Source of the DNA: OLB9 sp041392785
GTDB lineage: Bacteria > Bacteroidota > Bacteroidia > Chitinophagales > Saprospiraceae
Reading direction: 5' to 3'
Length of the DNA stretch: 64,000 nucleotides
Assembly (NCBI GenBank): GCA_041392785.1
Contig: JAWKLK010000005.1
Location: 62,001 to 126,000 of the forward strand
Below the pieces are notes generated by a model. It did no database searches and had not been told where the DNA came from. It saw only the letters and a list, made by a program, of their open reading frames with translations. The first letter of the stretch is position 1, and each line of letters starts with the position of its first letter. Shown piece by piece: positions 37,945 through 47,925 of the stretch. Position numbers and translations under genes: made by a program.

Positions 37945-39759
37945 ATGTGGAGAGTTTTACTAATGATATCCGCTTGTCTTTGGCTGCATTTGACATCCGT
38001 TGGTCAATTGTCTCCGGGCAAACTCTCTAAATACCACAGTCATCTAGAAGGTCTCTCCAATTGTACCAAATGTCATGATTTAGGCAATCAAATTTCAGAA
38101 CAAAAATGCCTTAACTGTCATGAATTAATACAAACTAGGGTTCAACAAAATAAAGGATATCATGCTTCTAATGCTGTCAAAGGAAAAAAATGTACTGAAT
38201 GCCATAGCGAACATCATGGCGTGGGTTTTGAAATGGTGCGCTTTGATAAAAAAATGTTTGACCATAATCTGACGGGGTACCTCTTACAAGGCGCACACAA
38301 ATCCGTCAACTGCTCAGACTGCCATAAACCCGCCAATATAGAAAATATAGCCATAAAACTTAATTCCAATACGTATCTCGGACTGACACCGACTTGTATT
38401 AGTTGTCATGAGGATGCTCATAAAAATACGCTGGGAAAAGACTGCAAAAAATGCCACAATGAAGAAAAATTTGTTCCAGCTTCGCGGTTTGATCACAACA
38501 AAACAGAGTTTCCTCTCACAGGTGGGCACAAAGGAATAGAATGCATCTCCTGCCATAAAATTTCCCAAGAACAAGCAAAGAAATTTCAAAATTTTGCAGG
38601 ATTGAAAGCCAATAATTGCAATGATTGTCACAAAGATGCCCATGATGGTGCCTTTGGGAAGGACTGTAAATCATGCCACAGCACAGAATCATTTCATACA
38701 CTAAAGTCATCGACATCTTTTAATCACAATCTTACTGGTTTTCCTTTGGAGGGAAGGCATGCAGGATTACAGTGTAGATCCTGCCATGATGACAACAATA
38801 TGACTAAGCAGTATCAAGAATTTAAGAACAAAACTCCCATTGTTTGTAAAACTTGCCATGAAGATCCACATGTAAGCAAGTTTGGCAACGAATGTAAAAA
38901 GTGTCATACTCAAACATCTTTTTCTGTGGTTCGAACTTTGTCCGAATTCGACCATACTTTGACTGGTTTTGTTTTAGAAGGCAAACACACTATGGTTGAT
39001 TGTCGTAAGTGCCATACGTCAAAATATATGACAGCACCACTCGCTTATGACCAGTGCAAATCGTGTCATACAGATTATCATAATGAGCAGTTCAATAATC
39101 TCGCCAATAGTGACTGCAACACTTGTCATACTGTTCAGGGTTTTTCTCCTAGTACTTTTGACTTGGATAGACACAATTTAGCGTCTTTTACTTTAAACGG
39201 CGCACATATCGCCACGCCATGTTTTGCGTGTCACAAACCTGATGACAAAAACTGGTCATTTAGAAATATTGGTAATACATGTGTAGATTGTCACGACAAC
39301 ATTCATATAGGATATATTTCAGAATCATATTTAAAAAATGAAGCGTGCCAGAATTGTCACAAACCTGAAAGGTGGGCAGATATAAACTTTGATCATAATC
39401 AAACGGCATTTGCGCTTAAAGGAAAGCACCAATCCATCCAATGTAGGTCTTGCCATTTTAATGAGGACAAAGGTGACCTTGTGCAAAAATTTAAAGGCCT
39501 AGAACAAAACTGTTTTTCGTGCCATGATAACGTTCATGGAACCCAATTTGACGAAAGCGGTGTCACAGATTGTAAACGATGCCATGGATTCGACAATTGG
39601 GACAGAAGCAACTTTAATCATGACAACACAAGATTTAAGCTTATCGGAGCACACACAAATTTAGACTGCAGTAAATGTCATTTTCAGCAGCTTGATGGAG
39701 ATACTGCACGAGTGCTTTATAAAACCAATAAATTGGATTGTAAGGATTGTCACTTATAA
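37945..39759 (+). CDS. 23-heme c-type cytochrome
   Basis: 604 residues. Signal peptide (1-21, ending VGQ), then 23 CXXCH heme-attachment motifs by direct count, about one per 26 residues. Phrases such as FDHNKTEFPLTGGHKGIEC and FNHNLTGFPLEGRHAGLQC recur, each giving two histidines outside CXXCH as candidate distal ligands. No membrane anchor or T9SS signal, so it is periplasmic or surface-exposed. It is separated from the 61-heme gene by 112 bases and is the likely periplasmic relay of the cluster. Confidence 0.9.
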   Translation: MWRVLLMISACLWLHLTSVGQLSPGKLSKYHSHLEGLSNCTKCHDLGNQISEQKCLNCHELIQTRVQQNKGYHASNAVKGKKCTECHSEHHGVGFEMVRFDKKMFDHNLTGYLLQGAHKSVNCSDCHKPANIENIAIKLNSNTYLGLTPTCISCHEDAHKNTLGKDCKKCHNEEKFVPASRFDHNKTEFPLTGGHKGIECISCHKISQEQAKKFQNFAGLKANNCNDCHKDAHDGAFGKDCKSCHSTESFHTLKSSTSFNHNLTGFPLEGRHAGLQCRSCHDDNNMTKQYQEFKNKTPIVCKTCHEDPHVSKFGNECKKCHTQTSFSVVRTLSEFDHTLTGFVLEGKHTMVDCRKCHTSKYMTAPLAYDQCKSCHTDYHNEQFNNLANSDCNTCHTVQGFSPSTFDLDRHNLASFTLNGAHIATPCFACHKPDDKNWSFRNIGNTCVDCHDNIHIGYISESYLKNEACQNCHKPERWADINFDHNQTAFALKGKHQSIQCRSCHFNEDKGDLVQKFKGLEQNCFSCHDNVHGTQFDESGVTDCKRCHGFDNWDRSNFNHDNTRFKLIGAHTNLDCSKCHFQQLDGDTARVLYKTNKLDCKDCHL

Positions 39760-39871
39760 TGCCATTAGTGAATACCCCTATTTTCGTATTTTAGAGTAAA
39801 ATTTTCTTCGAAATCTTGAATAAATGCCAACAAATGTCTAATTTTATATCGCAATTAATGTTTGACTGATT

Positions 39872-42800
39872 TTGTGCTTTAAAAATTTCGTTTATTTTAT
39901 TTTAATCATAATCCAAATTAATCTTTGGAGTCAGTCTCCGCATGAGCCAAACCTCCAAATTGATTGTGCCTCTTGTCATTCACCAGAAAGTTGGAATTTT
40001 GATAAGAATTTTGCCACCTTTAGTCATGACAGCACAGCATTCCCCCTTACAGGTCAACATAGCTTTGTGGAATGTAGATCCTGCCACTCAGACCAAAAAT
40101 TTTCAGGAACAAAGCAAGATTGCAACCAATGCCATACTGACATTCATCAAAATACAGTTGGACAGGATTGCGCCAGATGTCACACATCAGAAACATGGAT
40201 AGTAAAAGATGTGACGCTGCTGCATGAAATGACTTCCTTCCCATTGATGGGTGTTCATGCGATTATGGATTGTACAGCTTGCCATACAAGTGAAAACAAC
40301 ACACGATTTTCGCCCATTGGCGTACGTTGTGTTGATTGTCATAGACAAGACTTCATCAATACGCAAAACCCCAATCATATTATCAATAATTTTGGAGAAG
40401 ACTGTGCAGCATGTCATAGTCTTACAGAAAAAGAATGGAATACGGATATAGTTGACCATAGTTTTTTTCCACTTATCAAAGGACATGATATCAAAGACTG
40501 CGCAGCTTGCCACATCAATGACAATTTTGCCAATACTTCAGCACAGTGCATCACATGCCATAGCGATGATTTTGCAAGTGCACAAAACCCAAACCACCTT
40601 TCGTCAGGATTTTCAAACGCTTGCACAGGTTGCCACACCATAGACCCAGGGTGGATGCCCGTGATTTTTACTCAACATGACAATACATACTTTCCTATCT
40701 ACAGTGGCAAACATCAAGGTAAATGGACGGAATGCAAAGAATGTCATATTCAAGAAGCTAATTTTAAAATTTTTAGCTGTATAACTTGTCATACTAATCC
40801 TGAAACGGACAATAACCACAACGGTATTTCAGGTTATAGCTACACAGACAATGCTTGTATCGGCTGCCATCCAAATGGTGACGCTGATATGGCATTTGAC
40901 CACAATGCCACGCAGTTTCCATTGACTGGGGCGCATAAATTTGTGGACTGTAATCAATGTCATAACGTTGCTTTTGAAGGCACATCTACACTTTGTATTG
41001 ACTGCCATACCAATGATTTTAACAATAGTACAAACCCTAATCACAAAGCCCTTGCTTTTTCTACAGATTGTATTCAATGTCACACAACCGAACCCGGATG
41101 GGCACCAGCAACTTTTGCAGATCATAATGCATATTATCCACTAAATGGAGCACATGCATTCATTGCTAATGATTGTGTTGCCTGTCATAATAATAATTAC
41201 AACCAAACACCAAATACATGCGTGGGGTGTCACAAAAATGATTTCGACAATACCGATAATCCAAATCACGCCGCGAATCAATTTTCGACTGATTGTACGG
41301 ATTGTCATGGAGAAGTTGCTTGGAGTCCATCTACCTTCAATCACGATGGTATGTATTTCCCCATTTTCTCGGGCAAGCATTTTGGCCAATGGAATGCATG
41401 CGTAGATTGTCATACCTCTGTAGGGGATTTCAAACAGTTTTCTTGCACAGGATGCCACATCAATCCAGAGACTGACAATAACCACCAAAATATAGCAGGA
41501 TATAGCTATCAAAATGATGCTTGTCTCGCGTGTCATCCTACTGGTGATGCAGATGCCACATTTGACCACAATATGACTAATTTTCCTCTGACTGGAGCTC
41601 ATACCATGGCTGAATGCAGCCAATGCCACACGTCAGGATTCCAAGGCACATCAACGCAATGTGTCGATTGTCACAGAATGGATTTCAATAATTCTTCTAA
41701 TCCAAACCACACCGCTTTAGGGCTTTCAACTGATTGCATTCAGTGTCATACAACAGAACCTGGCTGGGGTCCGGCAACATTTGCCGATCACAATAATTAC
41801 TATCCATTATTTGGGGCACACGCGAGTATAGCAAGTCAATGTGTACAATGTCATAATGGCGATTACAACAATACTCCAAATACTTGTATCGGCTGTCATA
41901 GACCCGATTATAATGCTACATCAAATCCAAACCACCAACAACTCCTGTTTCCTGATGATTGCACCCAATGCCACTCTGAAAATACTTGGGTACCATCCAC
42001 ATTTGATCATGATGGCATGTATTTTCCTATCTATACTGGCAAGCATAGGGGTGAATGGAATGAATGTATGGACTGTCACACAACCCAAGGCAATTGGGCC
42101 CAATTTTCATGCATCGGTTGCCATTCCAATCCGGAAACTGATGTCGAACACGATGATGTAGGTGGTTATATTTATGCTAGTAATGCATGCCTCGCTTGCC
42201 ACCCATCTGGAGATGCTAATGTCATTTTTGATCATAATACCACGGGATTTGCCTTGATGGGCGGACATTCGGGCGTAGATTGTATAGCCTGTCATGCTTC
42301 TGGTTTTCAAAGCATGAGTTCGGCATGTGTAGATTGCCACCAAACGAACTTTGATCAATCTTCAAATCCAAATCACCAGCAGTTGGGTCTGTCTACGGAC
42401 TGTACCCAATGTCATACTACAAGTCCTGGTTGGAGTCCTGCGACATTTAATAATCATAATACTTTCTATGCATTAAATGGCGCACATGCGTCCATTGCTA
42501 GTGACTGTGCTGCTTGTCATAACGGAAATTATACCAATACACCAACCACATGCGTAAGCTGCCACCAATCTGATTTTAATAACACAACAGATCCAAACCA
42601 CCAGATATTACAGTTTCCAACCGAGTGTGCACAATGCCACACAGAATCAGCATGGCAACCATCCACCTTCAACCACGATGGTCAATATTTTCCTATTTAT
42701 TCTGGAAAACATCAAGGCGAATGGACACAATGCATGGATTGTCATAATGTAGCTTCTGATTACAGTCAATTTACTTGTTTAGGCTGCCACCAAAATCCAG

Positions 42801-44446
42801 AAACCAATAATGACCACAATGGCATCCCTGGCTATATTTACGAAAGCAATGCCTGCCTTGCGTGCCACCCAACTGGAGATGATGATATTATTTTTGATCA
42901 CAATATGACTGGTTTTCCTTTGACTGGAGCTCATATTACCGCTAATTGTACGTCATGTCATTCGGGAGGATTTCAAAATATATCACCAATTTGTATGGAT
43001 TGTCATATGTCAGATTTCAACCAATCCACCAATCCAAATCATCAACAAATAGGTATATCCACTGATTGTTTACAATGTCATAGTACAACTCCTGGATGGA
43101 GTCCCGCATCATTTGCAAATCATAATGATTACTACGTTATTACTGGCGCGCACACTGCCATAGCAAGTGATTGTGCAGCTTGTCACAATGGAAATTATTC
43201 AACCACACCTAACACATGCATAGGATGCCACCAAAGTGATTTCAATAACACTACAAATCCTAACCATTCATCTCAGATGTTTCCTACAGATTGTACCTCG
43301 TGCCACTCGCAAAATGCTTGGACACCAACAAGTTTTGATCATGCTATTTTCTGGCCTTTGACAGGAAGTCATGCTGCGATTGCTAATGATTGTGTATCTT
43401 GTCACAATGGTAGCTACAACAATACTTCACCTGAATGTGTGAGTTGCCATCAAAATGATTTTTCAGGCACTTCAAACCCCAACCACGGCGGACTAGGATT
43501 CAGTAGCCAATGTCAAACGTGTCACACGACAAATCCTGGTTGGCAACCTGCTACCCTCCCAAATCATAACGATTATTATGTGATTGCTGGCGCACATACT
43601 GCCATAGCAAATGATTGTGCAGCTTGTCACAATGGAAATTATTCAACCACACCCAACACATGCATAGGATGCCACCAATCTGATTTTAATGGCACATCCG
43701 ATCCCGATCACGAAGCATCGCTGTTCCCAACAGATTGTACCGCTTGTCATTCGCAAATTGCTTGGACACCATCTAACTTTGACCATAATTCAGTTTATCC
43801 ATTACTTGGAGCCCACGCAGCTATAGCCAATAACTGTGCTTCTTGCCATATTGCCGGAAATTATTCAACCACACCCAACACATGCGTAGGATGCCACCAA
43901 TCTGATTTTAATAATTCGAGCAACCCAAATCATGGATCACTTGGCATTTCGACGGATTGCATCGAATGCCATACCACGGATTCAGGCTGGGCTCCGGCAT
44001 TATTTCCTAATCACGATAATTACTTTGCCATTGTGGGTGCACATGTAGGTTTAGACTGTGTGACTTGTCATAATAATGATTACAATAATACATCAAACAC
44101 CTGCATTGGTTGTCACCAAATTGATTATAACAATACTAGTGATCCAGACCACCAAACTGCCATGTTTCCTGCGGATTGTACGTCATGTCATTCGCAAAAC
44201 GGATGGGTTCCTTCTACATTTGATCATGACAATATGTATTTTCCCATCTATAGTGGCAAGCATGATAATGAGTGGAATCTCTGTAGTGATTGCCATACCA
44301 ATTCAGGCGATTACGGCGTCTTTAGTTGTCTTAATTGTCATGAACATAACAATCAAAATCAAGTGGACGATGATCATGACGGTGTTAGTGGATATCAATA
44401 CAACAGCAATGCTTGTTATTCATGTCATCCAAATGGAGAAGATTAA
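39872..44446 (+). CDS. Giant 61-heme c-type cytochrome made of tri-heme repeats
   Basis: 1524 residues starting at TTG 39872 (in-frame stop at 39863-39865). Signal peptide 1-20. Direct count gives 61 CXXCH motifs, one per 25 residues. The first stands alone; the other 60 fall into twenty tri-heme repeats of about 74 residues. Four successive blocks of three repeats (nine hemes, about 221 residues) begin near residues 268, 488, 710 and 932 at FPIYSGKH. Each repeat I compared has three histidines outside CXXCH (FDHN, GAH, NPNH or NNHN), enough for bis-His ligation of all hemes. The protein ends in the middle of a block (ACYSCHPNGED). Extracellular conduit or wire is inference. Confidence 0.9.
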   Translation: MCFKNFVYFILIIIQINLWSQSPHEPNLQIDCASCHSPESWNFDKNFATFSHDSTAFPLTGQHSFVECRSCHSDQKFSGTKQDCNQCHTDIHQNTVGQDCARCHTSETWIVKDVTLLHEMTSFPLMGVHAIMDCTACHTSENNTRFSPIGVRCVDCHRQDFINTQNPNHIINNFGEDCAACHSLTEKEWNTDIVDHSFFPLIKGHDIKDCAACHINDNFANTSAQCITCHSDDFASAQNPNHLSSGFSNACTGCHTIDPGWMPVIFTQHDNTYFPIYSGKHQGKWTECKECHIQEANFKIFSCITCHTNPETDNNHNGISGYSYTDNACIGCHPNGDADMAFDHNATQFPLTGAHKFVDCNQCHNVAFEGTSTLCIDCHTNDFNNSTNPNHKALAFSTDCIQCHTTEPGWAPATFADHNAYYPLNGAHAFIANDCVACHNNNYNQTPNTCVGCHKNDFDNTDNPNHAANQFSTDCTDCHGEVAWSPSTFNHDGMYFPIFSGKHFGQWNACVDCHTSVGDFKQFSCTGCHINPETDNNHQNIAGYSYQNDACLACHPTGDADATFDHNMTNFPLTGAHTMAECSQCHTSGFQGTSTQCVDCHRMDFNNSSNPNHTALGLSTDCIQCHTTEPGWGPATFADHNNYYPLFGAHASIASQCVQCHNGDYNNTPNTCIGCHRPDYNATSNPNHQQLLFPDDCTQCHSENTWVPSTFDHDGMYFPIYTGKHRGEWNECMDCHTTQGNWAQFSCIGCHSNPETDVEHDDVGGYIYASNACLACHPSGDANVIFDHNTTGFALMGGHSGVDCIACHASGFQSMSSACVDCHQTNFDQSSNPNHQQLGLSTDCTQCHTTSPGWSPATFNNHNTFYALNGAHASIASDCAACHNGNYTNTPTTCVSCHQSDFNNTTDPNHQILQFPTECAQCHTESAWQPSTFNHDGQYFPIYSGKHQGEWTQCMDCHNVASDYSQFTCLGCHQNPETNNDHNGIPGYIYESNACLACHPTGDDDIIFDHNMTGFPLTGAHITANCTSCHSGGFQNISPICMDCHMSDFNQSTNPNHQQIGISTDCLQCHSTTPGWSPASFANHNDYYVITGAHTAIASDCAACHNGNYSTTPNTCIGCHQSDFNNTTNPNHSSQMFPTDCTSCHSQNAWTPTSFDHAIFWPLTGSHAAIANDCVSCHNGSYNNTSPECVSCHQNDFSGTSNPNHGGLGFSSQCQTCHTTNPGWQPATLPNHNDYYVIAGAHTAIANDCAACHNGNYSTTPNTCIGCHQSDFNGTSDPDHEASLFPTDCTACHSQIAWTPSNFDHNSVYPLLGAHAAIANNCASCHIAGNYSTTPNTCVGCHQSDFNNSSNPNHGSLGISTDCIECHTTDSGWAPALFPNHDNYFAIVGAHVGLDCVTCHNNDYNNTSNTCIGCHQIDYNNTSDPDHQTAMFPADCTSCHSQNGWVPSTFDHDNMYFPIYSGKHDNEWNLCSDCHTNSGDYGVFSCLNCHEHNNQNQVDDDHDGVSGYQYNSNACYSCHPNGED

Positions 44447-46071
44447 TGCCAATACAAAGAATAGTTATAGCAATTCTTGCATGGGCCATGTTTTTTCCAG
44501 CTTTAATACTGGGTCAAGAAAATAACACTTTATTTGGAAATATAAGTTATATAAGTAGTTCTCATGTCTATGCAAAATTTCAAAACACTTCTGCTATTGA
44601 AATTGGAGATACACTATCCGTACTTGTGGATGGAAAATGGGCAAGATCATTGTTAGTAGTGCAAAAATCAACTACATCTTGTGTGACAATCAAACTCATT
44701 GGTAAACCCATTTTTGTAGGTTCACAAGTGCAATATCAACCAATACAAATGACAGAAACCATAAATATTGTCGATGGTATACCTACTAATATCGATACTA
44801 TTGCTCCTAATGCGGCCATTCTCATGGATACTTTCCAACAAGAGAATAATCTCAAATCAAAAAAGCAATCAACTTCAGGAAGAATTACTTTGTCCACAAA
44901 TGCTTCGCTAAATCCCGGTAGTGAAGAAAATTACCAAAGAATAAGAGCTGCTTTTTCTCTAACCACAAAGCATATCCATGCGACTCCTGTCTCGTTTAGC
45001 ACTTATGTCACGTACCGTCACCGATTTGGAATAGATCAAGTAGAAACACAATTCAACGACGATTTTAAAGTATTGAATCTCTCACTTCAGTACGCACCAT
45101 CTGACAAATATAGCATTTGTCTTGGAAGAAAAATCAATACCTATGTGACCAATATTGGGTCCATAGATGGTTTGCAAGGTGAATTAGAGTTAGGTAAAAA
45201 TATCATTGGTGCATTCATTGGCACTAGACCCGATTTTGCTGACTTTACTTTCAATCCAAAACTGCCGCAGCTTGGTATCTATATTGCAAGAAATCATAGC
45301 AAAAAAAATAGTGCAACATACACCACAATTGCAATTGCCGAACAACAAAATGATTTTAAAACTGACAGGAGATTCATATATTTTCAACACAGTAATGCTT
45401 TGATTAACAATGTCAATTTTTTCTTATCATCAGAATTTGACTTATTTAAAAATGTCCATGGCGAACAGAGCCAAAAGCCAATTTTTACCAGCTTATATAC
45501 ATCCATAAGGATCCGAGCTAGAAAAAATTTGTCTTTTTCAGGGTCTTATGACAATAGAAGGAACATCATTTATTATGAATCATATCAAAATTACATAGAC
45601 CAATTATTAGCTCAAGAGACAAGACAAGGATTCAGGGTACAAATGACATACAGCCCAATCCGGAAAATATCTTTTAATGCATCAACTTTTTATCGTTTTC
45701 AGGGCAGTTACAGCAATCCTACCAAAAACTATATTGCATATTTAAACTTTAATCAAATTTTACGTAGATCAACATCTGTTTCTATAAATTACAACTTGCT
45801 GCAATCATATTATTTTGAAGGAACTATCTTAGGAGGTCGAATAAATGACAATTTCTTTAAAGGCAAACTCAATTCTGAACTAAATTACAGAAAGATCAAT
45901 TACACATTTTATAATGGAGCTACGCAGCTAACTCAAAATATATATGGTTGTAATATCTCTTATAAAATAGCAAAATTAACATCAATTTTATTAAGTTATG
46001 AGCTAACAAATGAACCAACCAAAGCCTGGCACCGTTACTTTGTAACTTTGACACAACGCATCAAAAATTAA
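44446..46071 (+). CDS. Putative outer-membrane beta-barrel partner of the multiheme cytochromes
   Basis: 541 residues. ATG at 44446 overlaps the 61-heme stop by one base (TAATG), so they are translated together. Signal peptide ends LILGQ (residues 1-23). Residues 25-150 form a beta domain with a linker (IDTIAPNAAILMDTFQQ), and 165-541 consist of alternating strands with aromatic girdles (YVTYRHRFGIDQ, FYRFQGSY, SVSINYNLLQSYYFEG), ending in TLTQRIKN. A porin holding or docking a cytochrome, as in MtrB-type complexes, is a positional inference; no similarity to MtrB is claimed. Confidence 0.65.
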   Translation: MPIQRIVIAILAWAMFFPALILGQENNTLFGNISYISSSHVYAKFQNTSAIEIGDTLSVLVDGKWARSLLVVQKSTTSCVTIKLIGKPIFVGSQVQYQPIQMTETINIVDGIPTNIDTIAPNAAILMDTFQQENNLKSKKQSTSGRITLSTNASLNPGSEENYQRIRAAFSLTTKHIHATPVSFSTYVTYRHRFGIDQVETQFNDDFKVLNLSLQYAPSDKYSICLGRKINTYVTNIGSIDGLQGELELGKNIIGAFIGTRPDFADFTFNPKLPQLGIYIARNHSKKNSATYTTIAIAEQQNDFKTDRRFIYFQHSNALINNVNFFLSSEFDLFKNVHGEQSQKPIFTSLYTSIRIRARKNLSFSGSYDNRRNIIYYESYQNYIDQLLAQETRQGFRVQMTYSPIRKISFNASTFYRFQGSYSNPTKNYIAYLNFNQILRRSTSVSINYNLLQSYYFEGTILGGRINDNFFKGKLNSELNYRKINYTFYNGATQLTQNIYGCNISYKIAKLTSILLSYELTNEPTKAWHRYFVTLTQRIKN

Positions 46072-46076
46072 TAGTT

Positions 46077-46832
46077 ATGAATCGTCATTTTTTGTATTTA
46101 TTGATAATAGTTTCAAGCATATTTATCATCAGTTGCGACTCAAAACCAAAGGTTATCACCGCTGATACCGCTGGTCAAAGCACAGAGTCAACCATAAACG
46201 CAGCTACAGCTGCCACTGTTATGGACGCCCATAAAGTCACGGTCAATGATGTACTACAAACTGAAAAATATACTTATCTCAATGTATCAGAAAACAACAA
46301 GACATTTTGGATTGCGACGTCAAAATTAGATGCCCAAAAAGGCGATGTCTATCTCTACAGAGGTGGCCTATTGAAAACGAATTTCGAGAGTTTGGAATTT
46401 TCAAGAACTTTTGACACCATTTATCTAGTAAGCAATATCATTAATGCGGCAAAACATCCAGGAAGTTATCAAGGAATGGCTATAGAAAACTCGCCAACTT
46501 CACCCATCAACATTGATGCGACTAAAATAAAAAATGCCATTGCCCTAAGCGAACTATTTAAACATAAAGATAAATATAAGGATCAGACGATTACCGTAGT
46601 AGGTACTTGCACCAAGGCAAACTATGGCATTATGGATCGCAATTGGGTACACATCAGTGATGGTTCTAAGGACGGTAGCAATACCCTCGACCTGACAATT
46701 ACATCAGAAGAAAGGATTCAGGTGGGCAGTACCATCGCATTACAAGGAAAAATAGCGCTCAATAAAGACTTTGGAGCTGGATACAGATACAATGTCATTC
46801 TGGAAGACGCAGTTCTGGTTCAAATGCAATAA
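46077..46832 (+). CDS. NrfJ-like lipoprotein with SH3-like and OB-fold domains
   Basis: 251 residues. Lipobox FIISC (Cys near 20). Residues 55-120 (VNDVLQTEKYTYLNVSENN, FWIATSKLDAQKGDVYLYRGG, FESLEFSRTFDTIYLVS) match the pattern of NrfJ-related proteins found beside multiheme cytochromes in metal-reducing bacteria, and 160-251 form an OB-fold (ITVVGTCTKANYGIMDRNWVHISD, GSTIALQGKIALNKDFG). It follows the barrel gene by 5 bases. A chaperone or assembly role for the cytochromes is plausible but unproven. Confidence 0.65.
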   Translation: MNRHFLYLLIIVSSIFIISCDSKPKVITADTAGQSTESTINAATAATVMDAHKVTVNDVLQTEKYTYLNVSENNKTFWIATSKLDAQKGDVYLYRGGLLKTNFESLEFSRTFDTIYLVSNIINAAKHPGSYQGMAIENSPTSPINIDATKIKNAIALSELFKHKDKYKDQTITVVGTCTKANYGIMDRNWVHISDGSKDGSNTLDLTITSEERIQVGSTIALQGKIALNKDFGAGYRYNVILEDAVLVQMQ

Positions 46833-46920
46833 AAAGCTGATTTTGTAATTATTTGTAATTTTATTTAGCGCTAAGCTGTTGATTTTGTATTTTTACACCA
46901 CCTAATCAATAGCACCAAAA

Positions 46921-47925
46921 ATGAACAAAATAACCACCTTAGATGAGTTTATCATCAAAACAGAAAAAGAAAAAGCGGACTCTTCAGGTAGTTTTAGTCG
47001 CCTATTAAGAGATATAGGGATTGCAGCCAAAATCGTAAACAGAGAAGTAAACAAAGCAGGACTGGTCAATATCCTTGGTGTAGCAGGAAGCCAAAACTCA
47101 ACGGGAGACGATGTTCAGAAACTTGATGTCTTTGCAAATGAAAAATTTATCGAAACATTGTCCTATAGCGGCGAGGTATGTGCCATAGCTTCTGAAGAAA
47201 ATCAAGATATTATCACCCTAGACCCTCAACCCGGACGCCAAGCAAAATATATTGTGGTAATGGATCCTCTTGACGGCTCATCCAATATCGATGTCAATGT
47301 GTCTGTAGGGACGATTTTTGGCGTATACAAAAGAAAAAGTGCTGACAATCTTCCTTGTACTTTGGAAGATGTACTCCAAAAAGGCACTGAGTTGGTAGCA
47401 GCTGGATATGTTCTGTATGGCACATCAACGTTATTGGTATATTCTACGGGGAATGGTGTGAATGGTTTTACACTGGATCCATCCATTGGTGAGTTTTGCC
47501 TTTCACACAAAAATATTACTATCCCTAAATCGGGTAACTATTATTCAGTCAATCAAGGTTATTATCTGAAGTTTGACTTAGAAATGCGTAGGTATATCGA
47601 CCACTGCTCGGATATGAACTTTAGGCTAAGATATATCGGAAGTATGGTGTCTGATATTCATAGAATTTTATTTCAGGGCGGTATTTTTCTTTATCCAAAC
47701 ACTAGAAAATATCCTAAAGGTAAGCTAAGGCTTTTATATGAATGCTATCCAATCGCTTATATCATTGAACAGGCAGGCGGCGTAGCACTTTCTACAAGGC
47801 TGGAGAGAATTTTAGATCTTGAAATAATGGAGCTGCATCAAACTTCATCTATCGCTATGGGATCTCCCAACATGGTGAATGATATGAAAGAGTTTGTAGA
47901 AAGATACGGAGCTATAGTAAAATAA
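46921..47925 (+). CDS. fbp: Class I fructose-1,6-bisphosphatase
   Basis: 334 residues, hydrolysing fructose-1,6-bisphosphate in gluconeogenesis. Class I hallmarks: GDDVQKLDVFANE near 60, the metal motif MDPLDGSSNIDVNVSVGTIFG near 113, RYIGSMVSDIHRIL near 240, and AYIIEQAGGVAL near 280. Length and motif order are standard. Not functionally linked to the cytochrome genes upstream; a short gap (46833-46920) holds a perfect TTAGCGCTAA palindrome. Confidence 0.95.
   Translation: MNKITTLDEFIIKTEKEKADSSGSFSRLLRDIGIAAKIVNREVNKAGLVNILGVAGSQNSTGDDVQKLDVFANEKFIETLSYSGEVCAIASEENQDIITLDPQPGRQAKYIVVMDPLDGSSNIDVNVSVGTIFGVYKRKSADNLPCTLEDVLQKGTELVAAGYVLYGTSTLLVYSTGNGVNGFTLDPSIGEFCLSHKNITIPKSGNYYSVNQGYYLKFDLEMRRYIDHCSDMNFRLRYIGSMVSDIHRILFQGGIFLYPNTRKYPKGKLRLLYECYPIAYIIEQAGGVALSTRLERILDLEIMELHQTSSIAMGSPNMVNDMKEFVERYGAIVK

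Noticed and set aside
40674..44300. Regular repeats resembling a CRISPR array
   Set aside because: The repeats are in frame, vary in sequence and encode CXXCH modules; there are no constant direct repeats with unique spacers.
39942..44525. Many open frames on both strands inside the 61-heme gene
   Set aside because: They are shadows of the repetitive cytochrome sequence; their translations lack heme motifs or any domain.
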